Source: CALLVY01 sp937899855 (GTDB taxonomy: Bacteria; Bacteroidota; Bacteroidia; Chitinophagales; Saprospiraceae). From it: a stretch of DNA of 33,669 bases. The position numbers and the translations under genes were made by a program. Of the stretch, positions 6,182-14,841 are shown one piece after another. The stretch is taken from contig JBCBQC010000071.1 of the NCBI GenBank assembly GCA_039820405.1, forward strand, positions 1 through 33,669, given 5' to 3'. The notes beneath the pieces are model-generated. The model saw only the letters and a program-made list of their open reading frames with translations, was not told where the DNA came from and searched no databases. Every line of letters begins with the position of its first letter. Position 1 is the stretch's first letter.

Positions 6182-8146
6182 TCAGAACCTCCCGGTCAAA
6201 CCACTCTGCAAACGAAATTCTCCCTGGGTACTGTCCAGGGGGGATTCGGGCAGAATGTCCAAATTGAGTTCGAGATTCAGGTTGTCCGTCAGGGGAATGG
6301 GCACGTCAAGCGTCAACTCCCCGCTGGTGGCAGCCCCGATGGCGATAATGGACGCCCCGATGCCATAAGGCAAGTAGGTATCCGACCAGGGGGGGCTGGC
6401 CCCGAGAAAATAAGTCGTCGTCTCCAGAATATTGGCCCCCAGGGCGTAGCGTGAAAAGGCCTGCCACTGCAAGTCGGGGCGGTCGGGATAAAGTCCTTGG
6501 ATCAGGGCAAAGTGATGCGCATTGTTTTCGAGGTTTTCGAATACATCGCACTCCACCTGCTGGAGCAAGCCCAAGAAATCGGGATAGCGGGGCCGACGGG
6601 TACACGGGGCCGGTCGGCTGGTAATGGAGGGCCGGCTGGGCAATTCGGGGATGGCCGTGGGGTCATCCAGCTGCCAATTGAAATCGAAGGGGACGAGCAA
6701 GGGATTAAAGGGCTCTCCCTCCACGGGCGGGATGTCCAGGCCTCCGTCACTCGGGGGCTGGAGCAGTTCGATGCCCGCCCGCCGGTTTTGGGCGCGATCG
6801 CCAAAGGCCGTGGTCTCCCCGTGGGCCACCGCGCTAATGGTCGAGCTGGTGAGCTGGGCCAGCAAGGCACGCTTGACCACCACGGCGCGGTGGGCCGACA
6901 GGTTGTAATTGTAGTCCTCCCCTCCTTCTTCACTGGCGTAACCGTGAACCTTAGCTTTTAAGGTCTGCCCCTTCTGCCCCAGTATAAACTGGAACAACTT
7001 AAGGTCCTCGTGGGCACGCAGCAAATCGGAATCGGTCCGGAAAAGAACGTGCAATTTTTCGCGATCCTTGGCCGTACTGCCCCGCGCCTCCTCCACCGTC
7101 TCGTTGGGTATCGAACGTCCCAAGTTCTTGGTGTGTTTGACCGGCATGCCCGCCAAAGCTGGACTCAGGTAGTGCACCACGACCCGGTCGTTGGCGTAGA
7201 TCTTCAGTACCTCCCCTACCGTTCGGGTAGCCATCGGCTTGCTGGGATTCTTCTTTTCCAACAGCTCCACCTCGCCATCCGCCACCTTGATCACCACCGC
7301 ACTGTGTACAATCCGACTGGGCAAGCCCACAATTTTTTTACCCGCCTTAAAGACCGCCACATCTCCCACCTGTACTTCATTCGCCGCCACCGGCCGGTAA
7401 GGACCTTCGCCCTTGAGCGAACTGGCGTAGGCCTCCCGCGTGGCATCATCGTCCACGTCATTGGGGGACTTCGCTCCCTTACCCACTTTGCCCTGGGCAG
7501 CGCCCCCCAGCGTCAGCATCGCAAATTCGTGACAGACCGCCGACCAAAATTCGTACTCCGGGGTGTAGACAGGGTGACTCTCGTCCCATTTTTTCATCGC
7601 GGCATCCCGCTCGGGTCCGGCGGGAATTTTGAAAACGTCATCGCGCGGGCCATCCTTGGCCACCTTGTCGCGGTAGGTTTGGTAGTAGGTCTCCATACTC
7701 GCCATAAAGTTCTGGACCGCTGCGGGCAGGTAAGTCGTCACGTCGATATCCACTCGCACCCCCTCCTTGGCCGTGCCCCGCGCCTTGGTCAACTGCTCCC
7801 GCAAGGTTTTTTCATCCACCAGTGTCCCACTGTATAGCGAGACGATTCGAATCATCCCCAGGATGGTTTCTACATCACCGCTGGATACCGTATGGGCGAT
7901 GAGCTTGTGGCTTTTGAGTTCGTAGTTGAACTTGTTGGGAATTTGGGAATCGTCGTCGTACTCGCGGGTCTTGTCGTGAAAGGGCGTTTTACGTTGGATC
8001 AGCTGGCCCCGTTGGGTCCGGGGTAGCATGGTAAAGCTAGGGGCGGTAGAGGCGATGGTGGGTCCGGCGGAGGCTCCCCTTTCCCGAGCGTCGGAACGCT
8101 GGGCTTGGGGCCGATGGGTGCGGGGCTGGTGGATAGGATGGGGCAT
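6182..8146 (-). CDS. eCIS-linked multidomain protein: candidate papain-like (NlpC/P60- or CHAP-like) domain, OmpA-like domain, beta-rich C-terminus
   Basis: The 654-aa product starts with a low-complexity segment ending in LIQRKTPF (about 49-56), the short motif shared with neighbouring genes. A helical region follows. Residues about 195-330 resemble a papain-like fold: Cys205 in SAVCHEFAML, the 'VQVGDVAVFKAG' strand pair typical of NlpC/P60 and CHAP domains at 258-269, and His281 in IVHSAVVIK as the partner. Residues about 365-462 are OmpA-like, with HGYASEEGG, 'NLSAHRAVVVKRAL' and NRRAGIEL. The last ~90 residues contain alternating hydrophobic strands and end in Phe, recalling an outer-membrane beta-barrel fragment. 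It has no signal peptide. It is placed among eCIS cargo genes, 24 bases downstream of an M35-like gene. The enzymatic role is inferred from motif order only; it could instead be a structural or immunity-type protein. Confidence 0.7.
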   Translation of the reverse strand: MPHPIHQPRTHRPQAQRSDARERGASAGPTIASTAPSFTMLPRTQRGQLIQRKTPFHDKTREYDDDSQIPNKFNYELKSHKLIAHTVSSGDVETILGMIRIVSLYSGTLVDEKTLREQLTKARGTAKEGVRVDIDVTTYLPAAVQNFMASMETYYQTYRDKVAKDGPRDDVFKIPAGPERDAAMKKWDESHPVYTPEYEFWSAVCHEFAMLTLGGAAQGKVGKGAKSPNDVDDDATREAYASSLKGEGPYRPVAANEVQVGDVAVFKAGKKIVGLPSRIVHSAVVIKVADGEVELLEKKNPSKPMATRTVGEVLKIYANDRVVVHYLSPALAGMPVKHTKNLGRSIPNETVEEARGSTAKDREKLHVLFRTDSDLLRAHEDLKLFQFILGQKGQTLKAKVHGYASEEGGEDYNYNLSAHRAVVVKRALLAQLTSSTISAVAHGETTAFGDRAQNRRAGIELLQPPSDGGLDIPPVEGEPFNPLLVPFDFNWQLDDPTAIPELPSRPSITSRPAPCTRRPRYPDFLGLLQQVECDVFENLENNAHHFALIQGLYPDRPDLQWQAFSRYALGANILETTTYFLGASPPWSDTYLPYGIGASIIAIGAATSGELTLDVPIPLTDNLNLELNLDILPESPLDSTQGEFRLQSGLTGRF

Positions 8147-8170
8147 GGGGTATTTTTTGCTTTGGAGAAT

Positions 8171-9880
8171 CTATCCTTTGATGCGGTAGAATTTTTCTTT
8201 GTAAGCCTCGGCGAGCAGGGCGTAGCCCCGGCGTTGGCGGTTGCGAATCTGGGGGACCAAACGGGTCAGCTCCGCGTAAAGCAAAACCGTGCGCTGGTGC
8301 TGGCTGAGCCCGTGGAAACTCGGACAGACCTCAAATACTTGCGAGGTGGTATTCATGCGGATCGGACGACGCTTGGACCGGCAGGCGCGCTGGCTAGCGG
8401 GTAGGCAGTTAAAAGTCCACTTGCGTCTAAACAGTCGGTGCAAGGTCTGGTAGCGATCGGAGATTCCGGCTAGATCGACCTTATTGACCCGACCGAAGTG
8501 CTTGCGGTGTTCCGCTGCCATGTACTTGATGTAGGTTGGTTCGCCGTAGATGGTGGTACTGCCGAATAAGGCGTAGGTATTCCAACGCTGGGCCCAAGCC
8601 AAGGCCTGCTCCACCTTGATGGCATCCTTACCACAGCCCTTAACCGTATCCTTTGGCTTTTGAGTGAGGCTACTCTTTACCCGTCGCCCCTTGGCATCCA
8701 GCAATTCCGCTACCAAGGTGGCGATGCTGTCGGCATTGTTGAGCGTTTGTGCGGTAGAGAGAAAGCGGAAAACCCGCTCGCCCTTGTAGGCCCGATCCCG
8801 CAGCCTCAACTTGATGTAATGGGTCATTTCGTGTAGGAGTACCATGGCCTGATAAGCCGCGACGGTATTGTAGATGGGACTCAAGAACTTGGTTTTGACC
8901 TTGAAAAAAGCCGGGCAGAAGAGCGTCCGACCCGGTTGGGCGTAGGCCGTACCCGTTGTACAAAGGTTGAAGTCCGAATCGCCGCAACGGCGTTTGGTAT
9001 TGCCGGTCAAACTGGCCAAGTCTACTTTGACCTGTCGCAAAATTTTCAGCAACTCCTCCACCGTGGCGGTGCCGTGGTCCTTGAGGTTGTCGTCCAGCAC
9101 TTGCTGTACTTTGGGATGTTTTTTGGGATCCCGTTTGAAGGCCTCTATTTTGGCCAGGGCCAAACTCATCCGGGTGAGGTTCCGCTTTCGCGCCGCGTCG
9201 ATGACCTTATTTTCGGCCTCGGTACAGTCGCGGGGTTTACCTGCCGATTTGCCCCCCAGTACGCTCCCCCCGGTACTCAACTCCACCGCCCGGTAGCGTC
9301 GGTAGTGGACCTTGTCCTTACTGAACTCCACTTTATTGTGCAGGATGATCTTTCCCGCGTAGGGCTGCCGCCCCTTCCCGGCTTGGAGCAAGCGCTGCTT
9401 GACGGCCTGCATCCGCCCCGCAGCCAAGGCGCGGTTGTTGCGCTTCCCCCCCTCCTCAGAGGCATAGCCGTACAAGTGAATCTCGGGCGCCTTCGCGTGG
9501 CGGGCCGCAAAGGCATCCACCTCGGCCGCCTCCGCCTTGGTAAGTTGCCGACTGGCGAGTTCGAAGTAGACAAAATTGGGGCGTTGCTTTTTGACGGGTT
9601 GAATGCCCGAAATGACAAAGGACCGATTACTGGGACTTTTGCGTTGGATGGGAGGCGCCGTGGTGGCGGAGCCAACCAGGGGGGAATGGGCTCGCGCGGT
9701 GGCGGAGCGGTTCATGGGGGGCGGAGGCGCTGCGCCCCGTAAGGAAAGACCCGCTGTGGGAGCCACCTTGCGTTGTAGCTCGGCTCCCGCACTCCCCACC
9801 GCCGCTGACCGCCCTGCTGATGAGGTAGAACGACGCCGGTTGCGGGAAGCCGTAGAGCGAGTGGTAGTCGAAATAAACAT
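8171..9880 (-). CDS. OmpA-like domain + M35/aspzincin-like metallopeptidase; candidate eCIS effector (paralogue 2)
   Basis: This 569-aa protein has a Ser/Arg/Pro-rich N-terminus ending in PPIQRKSP (77-83), then an OmpA-like domain (about 100-202; LYGYASEEGG, 'ALAAGRMQAVKQRLL', 'YRAVEL'). A helical linker leads to a metallopeptidase domain: LFCPAFF (320-326), LLHEMTH (HExxH at 350-354) and LNNADSIATLVAEL (380-393), where Asp384 fits the third zinc ligand of M35 aspzincins (deuterolysin / Lys-specific metalloendopeptidase type). A C-terminal segment (about 516-565) repeats the pattern in degenerate form, with VCPSF and LLYAELTR replacing HExxH. There is no signal peptide, consistent with loading into an injection particle. 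Its ATG overlaps the stop codon of the upstream paralogue (TGATG), implying coupled translation. Domain assignment is by motif, not by search. Confidence 0.8.
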   Translation of the reverse strand: MFISTTTRSTASRNRRRSTSSAGRSAAVGSAGAELQRKVAPTAGLSLRGAAPPPPMNRSATARAHSPLVGSATTAPPIQRKSPSNRSFVISGIQPVKKQRPNFVYFELASRQLTKAEAAEVDAFAARHAKAPEIHLYGYASEEGGKRNNRALAAGRMQAVKQRLLQAGKGRQPYAGKIILHNKVEFSKDKVHYRRYRAVELSTGGSVLGGKSAGKPRDCTEAENKVIDAARKRNLTRMSLALAKIEAFKRDPKKHPKVQQVLDDNLKDHGTATVEELLKILRQVKVDLASLTGNTKRRCGDSDFNLCTTGTAYAQPGRTLFCPAFFKVKTKFLSPIYNTVAAYQAMVLLHEMTHYIKLRLRDRAYKGERVFRFLSTAQTLNNADSIATLVAELLDAKGRRVKSSLTQKPKDTVKGCGKDAIKVEQALAWAQRWNTYALFGSTTIYGEPTYIKYMAAEHRKHFGRVNKVDLAGISDRYQTLHRLFRRKWTFNCLPASQRACRSKRRPIRMNTTSQVFEVCPSFHGLSQHQRTVLLYAELTRLVPQIRNRQRRGYALLAEAYKEKFYRIKG

Positions 9881-11586
9881 CAGCCCTTGGTATTGAAGTA
9901 AACCTCCTTATAATCCTTAGCCAGTCGCGCGTAGGCCCGACGCTGGTCCTTGCGAATGGGCGGTACCAAACGGGTCATTTCCATGTAGAGCAAGGTCGTG
10001 CGTTTGTCCAGCGAATGGGCGTAGAAAGTAGGACAGACCTCGAATGACTTGCCCTTAGTATCCATCTGAATGGACCGACCGCCTCCCTGACAGGGCACTT
10101 CGGCCGCCGTCCGACAATTGATGGTCCAGTTTTTCGCAAACAAATCGTACAACTGTTTGTAGCGGTCCGCCACTCCCGCCAGGTCAAAGCGATTCAGACG
10201 GCCCAGATGTTTGCGCAAGGAAGCCCGCATCTTCCGCCGACCCCAAGCACTGTTGTAGACTTGCTGCGAACCAAACATCGCGTAGGTATTCCAGCGTTGG
10301 GCCCAAGCCAAAGCCTCCTCCACGACCGGACCATTGGTCCCACAATTGTTGACCGCATCCTTGGGTTTTTCCGTGAGGGTGCTCTTGACCCGCAATCCCT
10401 TGGGATCGATCAGCTCGGCTACGAAGACCGCGATACTGTCGGCATTATTGAGCCGTTGCTTGGTCGATAGGAAACGGAAGACGCGCTCTTTGGTGTAAGA
10501 ACGATCCGGTAAGTTGAGGTCGATAAAATGGTTCATCTCGTGCAGGAGAATCATCGTTTGAATATCGGGCCAAGTGGGGTAAATCGGTATGAGCAGACTG
10601 GGATCGACCTTAAAGAACTTGGGACAAAAGATGATGTCATCCGTACCGGTCAGGGCCTTGGCAGTCAAACAGATGTTGTAGTCCTCATCGCCACAGCGGC
10701 GTTTGGAATTGCCACTGAAGGTCCCCAGCTTGGCTTTGATCTGGTCCAAAATTTCCAGCAGGGTCGTGACGGTACCCGCGCTGTGGTCCATAAAGTTGTT
10801 GTCGAGTACGGCCTGGGTGGTCTTTTCTTTCTTGGGGTCTTTGACGAAGGCCTTCAGCTTGTTGATGGCGGTACTGACCCGTTTGATGTTGTTGTCCCGA
10901 GCGGCATCGATGGCCTTGTTTTCGTCGGCAGTACAATCGCGGTTTTCCGTCGCCGAAGTCTCGCCGAGGCTGCTGGCCCCGGTACTCAGCTCCACCGTCC
11001 GAAAACTCCGGTAGCGCGCCTTGTTCTTGCTAAAGCCCAGCCGGGAATGGTGGATGATCTTGCCCGCAAAGGGCGTTTGTCCGTTTGGGGGCTTGCGCAG
11101 CCGCCGTTCGACGGCCTCCATCCGCTTCTCGATCAGGAGAAGGTTATACCACCTTTTGCCCTCCTCGGAAGCGTAGCCGTAGAGGTGAATCTCGGGAGCT
11201 TTTGGGTGTTGGGCGAGGAAGGCATCCACCTCGGCGGCTTCGTCGGGGGGCAGTTCCGAGCTGGCCAGGTCAAAGTAGACGAAATTGTCCCGTTGGTTTT
11301 CGCCGGCTTCGACTCCGGTGATGCGGAAGGAGGGGTCGCTGGGGCCCCGGCGTTGGATGGGGGGGGCAGTGGCGGTGGCGGTCGGTCGGTGCATGGGGGG
11401 CTTGGCTAGGTTGGCATGGGGATGCATGGGGGGGATGGTGGACTGCGGAATGCCCTTGGGTTGGATCAGGGCCCCTCGCGGGTAGCTCCCGATGGACAGC
11501 AATTGTTGCGCTTCCCGCTCCGCTGCCTTGGAGGCGGACCGGTGCGAAGCAGTAGTGGTAGAACGACTAGCAGAAGCAAGGAACAT
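9880..11586 (-). CDS. OmpA-like domain + M35/aspzincin-like metallopeptidase; candidate eCIS effector (paralogue 1)
   Basis: This is a 568-aa paralogue of the next gene downstream, alike over its whole length. The low-complexity N-terminus ends PPIQRRGPSD (76-85). The OmpA-like domain is at about 100-200 (YFDLASSELPPDEAAEV, LYGYASEEGK). The metallopeptidase region has IIFCPKFF (318-325), LLHEMNH with HExxH at 349-353 and LNNADSIAVFVAEL with Asp382 as likely third metal ligand. The end again carries a decayed copy of the catalytic pattern (VCPTF, LLYMEMTR). Divergence is spread along the protein, with residues around both metal motifs best kept, suggesting both copies are active and under selection. 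Tandem position and shared architecture point to duplication; differing N-termini and surface residues may reflect different targets. No signal peptide is present. Confidence 0.8.
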   Translation of the reverse strand: MFLASASRSTTTASHRSASKAAEREAQQLLSIGSYPRGALIQPKGIPQSTIPPMHPHANLAKPPMHRPTATATAPPIQRRGPSDPSFRITGVEAGENQRDNFVYFDLASSELPPDEAAEVDAFLAQHPKAPEIHLYGYASEEGKRWYNLLLIEKRMEAVERRLRKPPNGQTPFAGKIIHHSRLGFSKNKARYRSFRTVELSTGASSLGETSATENRDCTADENKAIDAARDNNIKRVSTAINKLKAFVKDPKKEKTTQAVLDNNFMDHSAGTVTTLLEILDQIKAKLGTFSGNSKRRCGDEDYNICLTAKALTGTDDIIFCPKFFKVDPSLLIPIYPTWPDIQTMILLHEMNHFIDLNLPDRSYTKERVFRFLSTKQRLNNADSIAVFVAELIDPKGLRVKSTLTEKPKDAVNNCGTNGPVVEEALAWAQRWNTYAMFGSQQVYNSAWGRRKMRASLRKHLGRLNRFDLAGVADRYKQLYDLFAKNWTINCRTAAEVPCQGGGRSIQMDTKGKSFEVCPTFYAHSLDKRTTLLYMEMTRLVPPIRKDQRRAYARLAKDYKEVYFNTKG

Positions 11587-11633
11587 AAGACGTCAACTTT
11601 TAATCCTGAATGGAAAAACCAGCAAGCATCTAA

Positions 11634-11655
11634 AAAGGAAACCACCTAAGGGTGG
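11634..11655 (-). terminator. Weak stem-loop with T-rich tail between cargo genes
   Basis: On the - strand CCACC (11655-11651), loop CTTA and GGTGG (11646-11642) form a short hairpin followed by TTTCCTTTTT. It lies in the 78-base gap between the OmpA-like gene and the first M35-like gene, the longest gap in this part of the operon until 6083-6181. The stem is only five base pairs, so it may attenuate rather than end transcription. Confidence 0.25.
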
Positions 11656-11664
11656 CGGCCAAAA

Positions 11665-13326
11665 TCAGGGCCCCGGAGATTGTCGATCAAGCCGCTTCCT
11701 CCTTTGATATTCTTTTTTTACTCGCTCCCCTACCCGCTTCGGATTTTTACGCAGCAGGGAATTACAACGCCTTCTGATACTAGAGATTTGCTGGCGGTAG
11801 ATTTCCCAAACACTAGGGATGGTGGGGTCGCGCTCACGCCAACGCTTAACGGCTTGCAGTCGAAACTCCAAACGGTTACAGGCACCCAGTGGTATGCTCC
11901 CCTTGGTCTGGCTGAGTTCCCCAATTTGTTCGACCAATTCCTTGAAGTTCTGATGCGGGTCTTGGGTCGAGATGAGGAAGCTATCATCGGGCTTGCCTTC
12001 TTCGGCTACTTTGGTGTGGATCTGGCCCCAACTTACGTGGATGTCCACCCGTCGATTTTTAGCCACCCTCCGCCCCCGTCGGTTGGGATAGCGGGCGTGT
12101 ACCCCGTGGCCCAGCACTTTGATCTTATCCGCCGGGACTTTTTTCTTCTTGACCAAATACTTTTTAACCGCCTCGGCCCGATCGATGGAAAGCTGATCCG
12201 AGTCCTCCCTAGATCCCGAGTTATCGTTGGCGCCGACGAGTACCATCTCTCGAATGGAGGACCTTTTCATAAGACGGTCCAAATCTTTCAAATGGGACTT
12301 TTCCAGCTTGGAGGAACCTCGCCTAAATCCACTGAGCGAATACTGAAAGTTTCCTTTGTAAAACGCCTTCCGGGCACTTTCGAAATCCTTGCTGGCACTG
12401 CGCTTTCGAACGTCACTGACCCGAGCCCCCTGGAGGGTGACCTTCCCATCGTGGGTCTTGGTGTAACCCCACTTTAGGGAGCCAAGCGTTTCCCCCGATT
12501 CGATGCTGATTACGGCCAGTTCAAATTCACGGTGGGCCGTCTGGCCCCGGGGAATCAGTCCCCGGGCGGTTGTGGGGGCATCGACGAAGGTGGCCACTTT
12601 GCTCTTCCCCGGCCCGGCCAAGCGGTAGCGCTTCTTTGTTTTCTCATCGTCCAGCTCGCCTCGCCAGCTCTTGTTGTCGGCGGTTCGTTCGGCGGTATAA
12701 AAGGGTTCGGGCGAGCCGTCAAATTCATCCATGGCCGCCCCGGAGCCCGAATCGCGGGTGATCAAGAGGTGGGGGAAATTAAAATCGGGCGTCTTCCCAT
12801 CCAGGGTGGCCTTGACGGTTTGGGCAAAGACGTAGGTATTTTTCGAAGAGTAGCGACTTGCGACAAAACGCACCGTAATTCTTACGTCCGGATTCGAGAC
12901 CTTTACCTCTACGGTATCGGGGTCGGCCCCTTTGGGCGTTTTGTCTTTCTTAGTCGGAGCCGTCCCCGGCTTTTCGTCGAGGTATTCCAACTTCCAGTAC
13001 AGGGTTCCCTTACCCAGCTTGATCCCCTTCTCCGAAGACTGCCGAACCCGATCGCCACTGACCCGGCGGGATTTTCGCATGGTCGACTTGCGTCCCTCCT
13101 TCCGATCCTGGCATTGTACCATCGGACCGGCCGACTGCTGTTTGGGCTGTACGGCTGGAGTGGACCGCTGATTCGGTCGCATTCCGGTCGAACTGCCCTC
13201 CCTTCCACCGGTGGGTTCCTCCGTAGGCAATTGACCCCGCCGCTTCCGGGACCTCGGTATTCTTTTTCGTGGGGGTAGACCCAATGGCATCGCTTCAATC
13301 GTTTTGATCTGTAAAAAATAATCCAT
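11665..13326 (-). CDS. OmpA-family domain protein of the eCIS cargo cluster
   Basis: From ATG 13326 the protein is 553 residues; the longer reading would need a TTG start and overlap the upstream gene. The N-terminus is basic and disordered, with 'PAVQPKQQ' and PMVQCQDRKE near residues 57-76, recalling the IQRK motif of its neighbours. The middle (about 100-320) is an unrecognised, probably beta-rich region. Residues about 328-432 form an OmpA-like domain: 'SGFRRGSSKLEK', VLVGANDNSGS, 'LSIDRAEAVKKYLV', 'VLGHGVHA' and NRRVDIHV. Unlike its neighbours it keeps Asp in the GANDNSG loop and Arg in SIDRA, the positions that contact peptidoglycan in true OmpA C-domains. The C-terminal ~110 residues are basic and helical. 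No enzyme motif was seen. It could anchor the particle, act as an adaptor, or be a cargo of unknown activity. Confidence 0.72.
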   Translation of the reverse strand: MDYFLQIKTIEAMPLGLPPRKRIPRSRKRRGQLPTEEPTGGREGSSTGMRPNQRSTPAVQPKQQSAGPMVQCQDRKEGRKSTMRKSRRVSGDRVRQSSEKGIKLGKGTLYWKLEYLDEKPGTAPTKKDKTPKGADPDTVEVKVSNPDVRITVRFVASRYSSKNTYVFAQTVKATLDGKTPDFNFPHLLITRDSGSGAAMDEFDGSPEPFYTAERTADNKSWRGELDDEKTKKRYRLAGPGKSKVATFVDAPTTARGLIPRGQTAHREFELAVISIESGETLGSLKWGYTKTHDGKVTLQGARVSDVRKRSASKDFESARKAFYKGNFQYSLSGFRRGSSKLEKSHLKDLDRLMKRSSIREMVLVGANDNSGSREDSDQLSIDRAEAVKKYLVKKKKVPADKIKVLGHGVHARYPNRRGRRVAKNRRVDIHVSWGQIHTKVAEEGKPDDSFLISTQDPHQNFKELVEQIGELSQTKGSIPLGACNRLEFRLQAVKRWRERDPTIPSVWEIYRQQISSIRRRCNSLLRKNPKRVGERVKKEYQRRKRLDRQSPGP

Positions 13327-13360
13327 CGTTCCGGGCGCCCTAGGGAGTTCCGTCGGCAGA

Positions 13361-14812
13361 CTAAAAGGTAACCCCAAGGCTCAGCCCCATACGGAAGTAG
13401 GGGTGTTGTCGCAATTCATCCTCCGAGGGAAGTGTGAATGGACTTCGTAGGCCTCGGGCCGCTTCCAAGCTCAGTTGCAAGCGCTCCATCAGGGGGTAGT
13501 CTATGCTGCCCCCTCCTTCGATGTAGGGAGCACTGTTCCGACCACCGCTGGTGACTCCCAAGCCACCACCCTCCACAAAGGCTTTCGCCCCAAAACCTGA
13601 GGCCTCCTGACGCCAGCCCAAACCCAGCCGCAAGCCCAGCAAAAGGGCAACCTCCGCATCCTCCAGGTCCGTCTCTAGCTTCAGCCGGGGCCCCAGCAAG
13701 ACTTGCACCCGCCGCAAGCGATCCAGCGGAATTCCCAAGTCTAGTCCCAAGCTTAGGCCCATAATTGCCCCTCTCCCATCCATTTGACTCCCCCCAATCT
13801 GGTTGCGGAAAATATAGTCGACCTCAAGGGGCCGGGGCGCCGCTACCGTCTCGAAGCTACAAGCCGGAAACAGTCGCGCCATCCATTCCCGAATGTGGGA
13901 AAAATGACGGGGGTGCAACAGCAGCTTGTCCAACTTGTGTTGATTCGCCATGAGCGAATAGTCATCTTCATTGACGCGATTGGCGGGCCGGGCTTGGTCG
14001 TTCAGTATGGAGACCTTGGCTTCCGCGTATTCATCCGCCGCCCCCAGCGCAATGTGCCCCAACTCGTGCCACAAAGTGGCATCGGTATCATTGGTCCCCA
14101 TCTGACCGGAATCGGCGCGTTTTTGATAATTCACCAGCCTCACCTGACTCGCAAAGGGTCCCGAGCCCTCCCGCACCACCACCCGTACCTTAATGTCTTT
14201 GCCGGCACAGGGAATTTTACATCCTCCCCCCTCTCCGACTTTGATGGTCATCCAATCGTTGAATTTTTCGTTGCCGATTTGTAAAAGACGGGCCTTGAGC
14301 TGGGCAAAGTCTTTATCGCTAATGGCATTATCCGAGCCTTTTTGCTGGCTGAACTCAATTTCCATCAAGGAAGTAATCGTACAGGCCTCCGTATCGTATT
14401 CCAATAGGGGGACCCGGCTCCACCCTCCCTCGGCCGTCCGCCGGACCCGCTCCCGAATCAGGTTGCCCTCGCGTTCTTGAGTACCGGGTACTTCGTGCCC
14501 CAGTTGCTGGGGATAGGGCTCAAACTCTTCCCGCTGAATCAAGGGTCGCAGCGACGGATGCGCCGTACGCAACCTAGGCCGCATCGGTGGATCGGGTCTG
14601 GCCTTGGCCCGGACCCAGCTCGCCTCCTCCCCCATCTCCGGTGCTTCCTCCGGTCTTGCTTCGTCCGGGGAAGAGACCGCCTGGCGTTGAACGACCGGTT
14701 TGGGGACGCGCTTCGAGGCGAGCGACGGTTCTTGATCCACCCCGCCTCCCTTGGCATCCCAAAGCGAACGCCGGATGGAGCGGGAGGATAGTGAAAGGGG
14801 AACGCTCAGCAT
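13361..14812 (-). CDS. Zincin metallopeptidase (M64-like HExxH...DEY) with beta-rich C-terminal tail; candidate eCIS effector
   Basis: The 483-aa product has an acidic/Pro-rich N-terminus with two IQR-like motifs (PVVQRQ at 39-44 and PLIQREE at 90-96). The catalytic region carries LWHELGHIALGAADEY: HExxH at 249-253 followed by the DEY triad at 260-262, the spacing seen in M64 (IgA peptidase family) zincins, and YSLMANQ (285-291) as a likely Met-turn. Four Cys residues before it (144, 198, 202 and, after it, 316) could form structural pairs. From about residue 340 the sequence becomes alternating and Gly-rich (GLSLGLDLGIPL, 'LLGLRLGLGW', 'MGLSLGVTF') and ends in Phe, like strands of an outer-membrane beta-barrel. 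No signal peptide is present. It lies 29 bases downstream of the DUF4157 gene. A peptidase role is probable; the role of the barrel-like tail is unknown. Confidence 0.75.
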   Translation of the reverse strand: MLSVPLSLSSRSIRRSLWDAKGGGVDQEPSLASKRVPKPVVQRQAVSSPDEARPEEAPEMGEEASWVRAKARPDPPMRPRLRTAHPSLRPLIQREEFEPYPQQLGHEVPGTQEREGNLIRERVRRTAEGGWSRVPLLEYDTEACTITSLMEIEFSQQKGSDNAISDKDFAQLKARLLQIGNEKFNDWMTIKVGEGGGCKIPCAGKDIKVRVVVREGSGPFASQVRLVNYQKRADSGQMGTNDTDATLWHELGHIALGAADEYAEAKVSILNDQARPANRVNEDDYSLMANQHKLDKLLLHPRHFSHIREWMARLFPACSFETVAAPRPLEVDYIFRNQIGGSQMDGRGAIMGLSLGLDLGIPLDRLRRVQVLLGPRLKLETDLEDAEVALLLGLRLGLGWRQEASGFGAKAFVEGGGLGVTSGGRNSAPYIEGGGSIDYPLMERLQLSLEAARGLRSPFTLPSEDELRQHPYFRMGLSLGVTF

Positions 14813-14841
14813 AAACCGGTATATTTACGGAGCCGAACCAC

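Noticed and set aside
13327..13377. Longer start for the OmpA-like protein
   Set aside because: The upstream start codon is TTG and would overlap the previous gene by 17 bases; ATG 13326 gives a clean gap.
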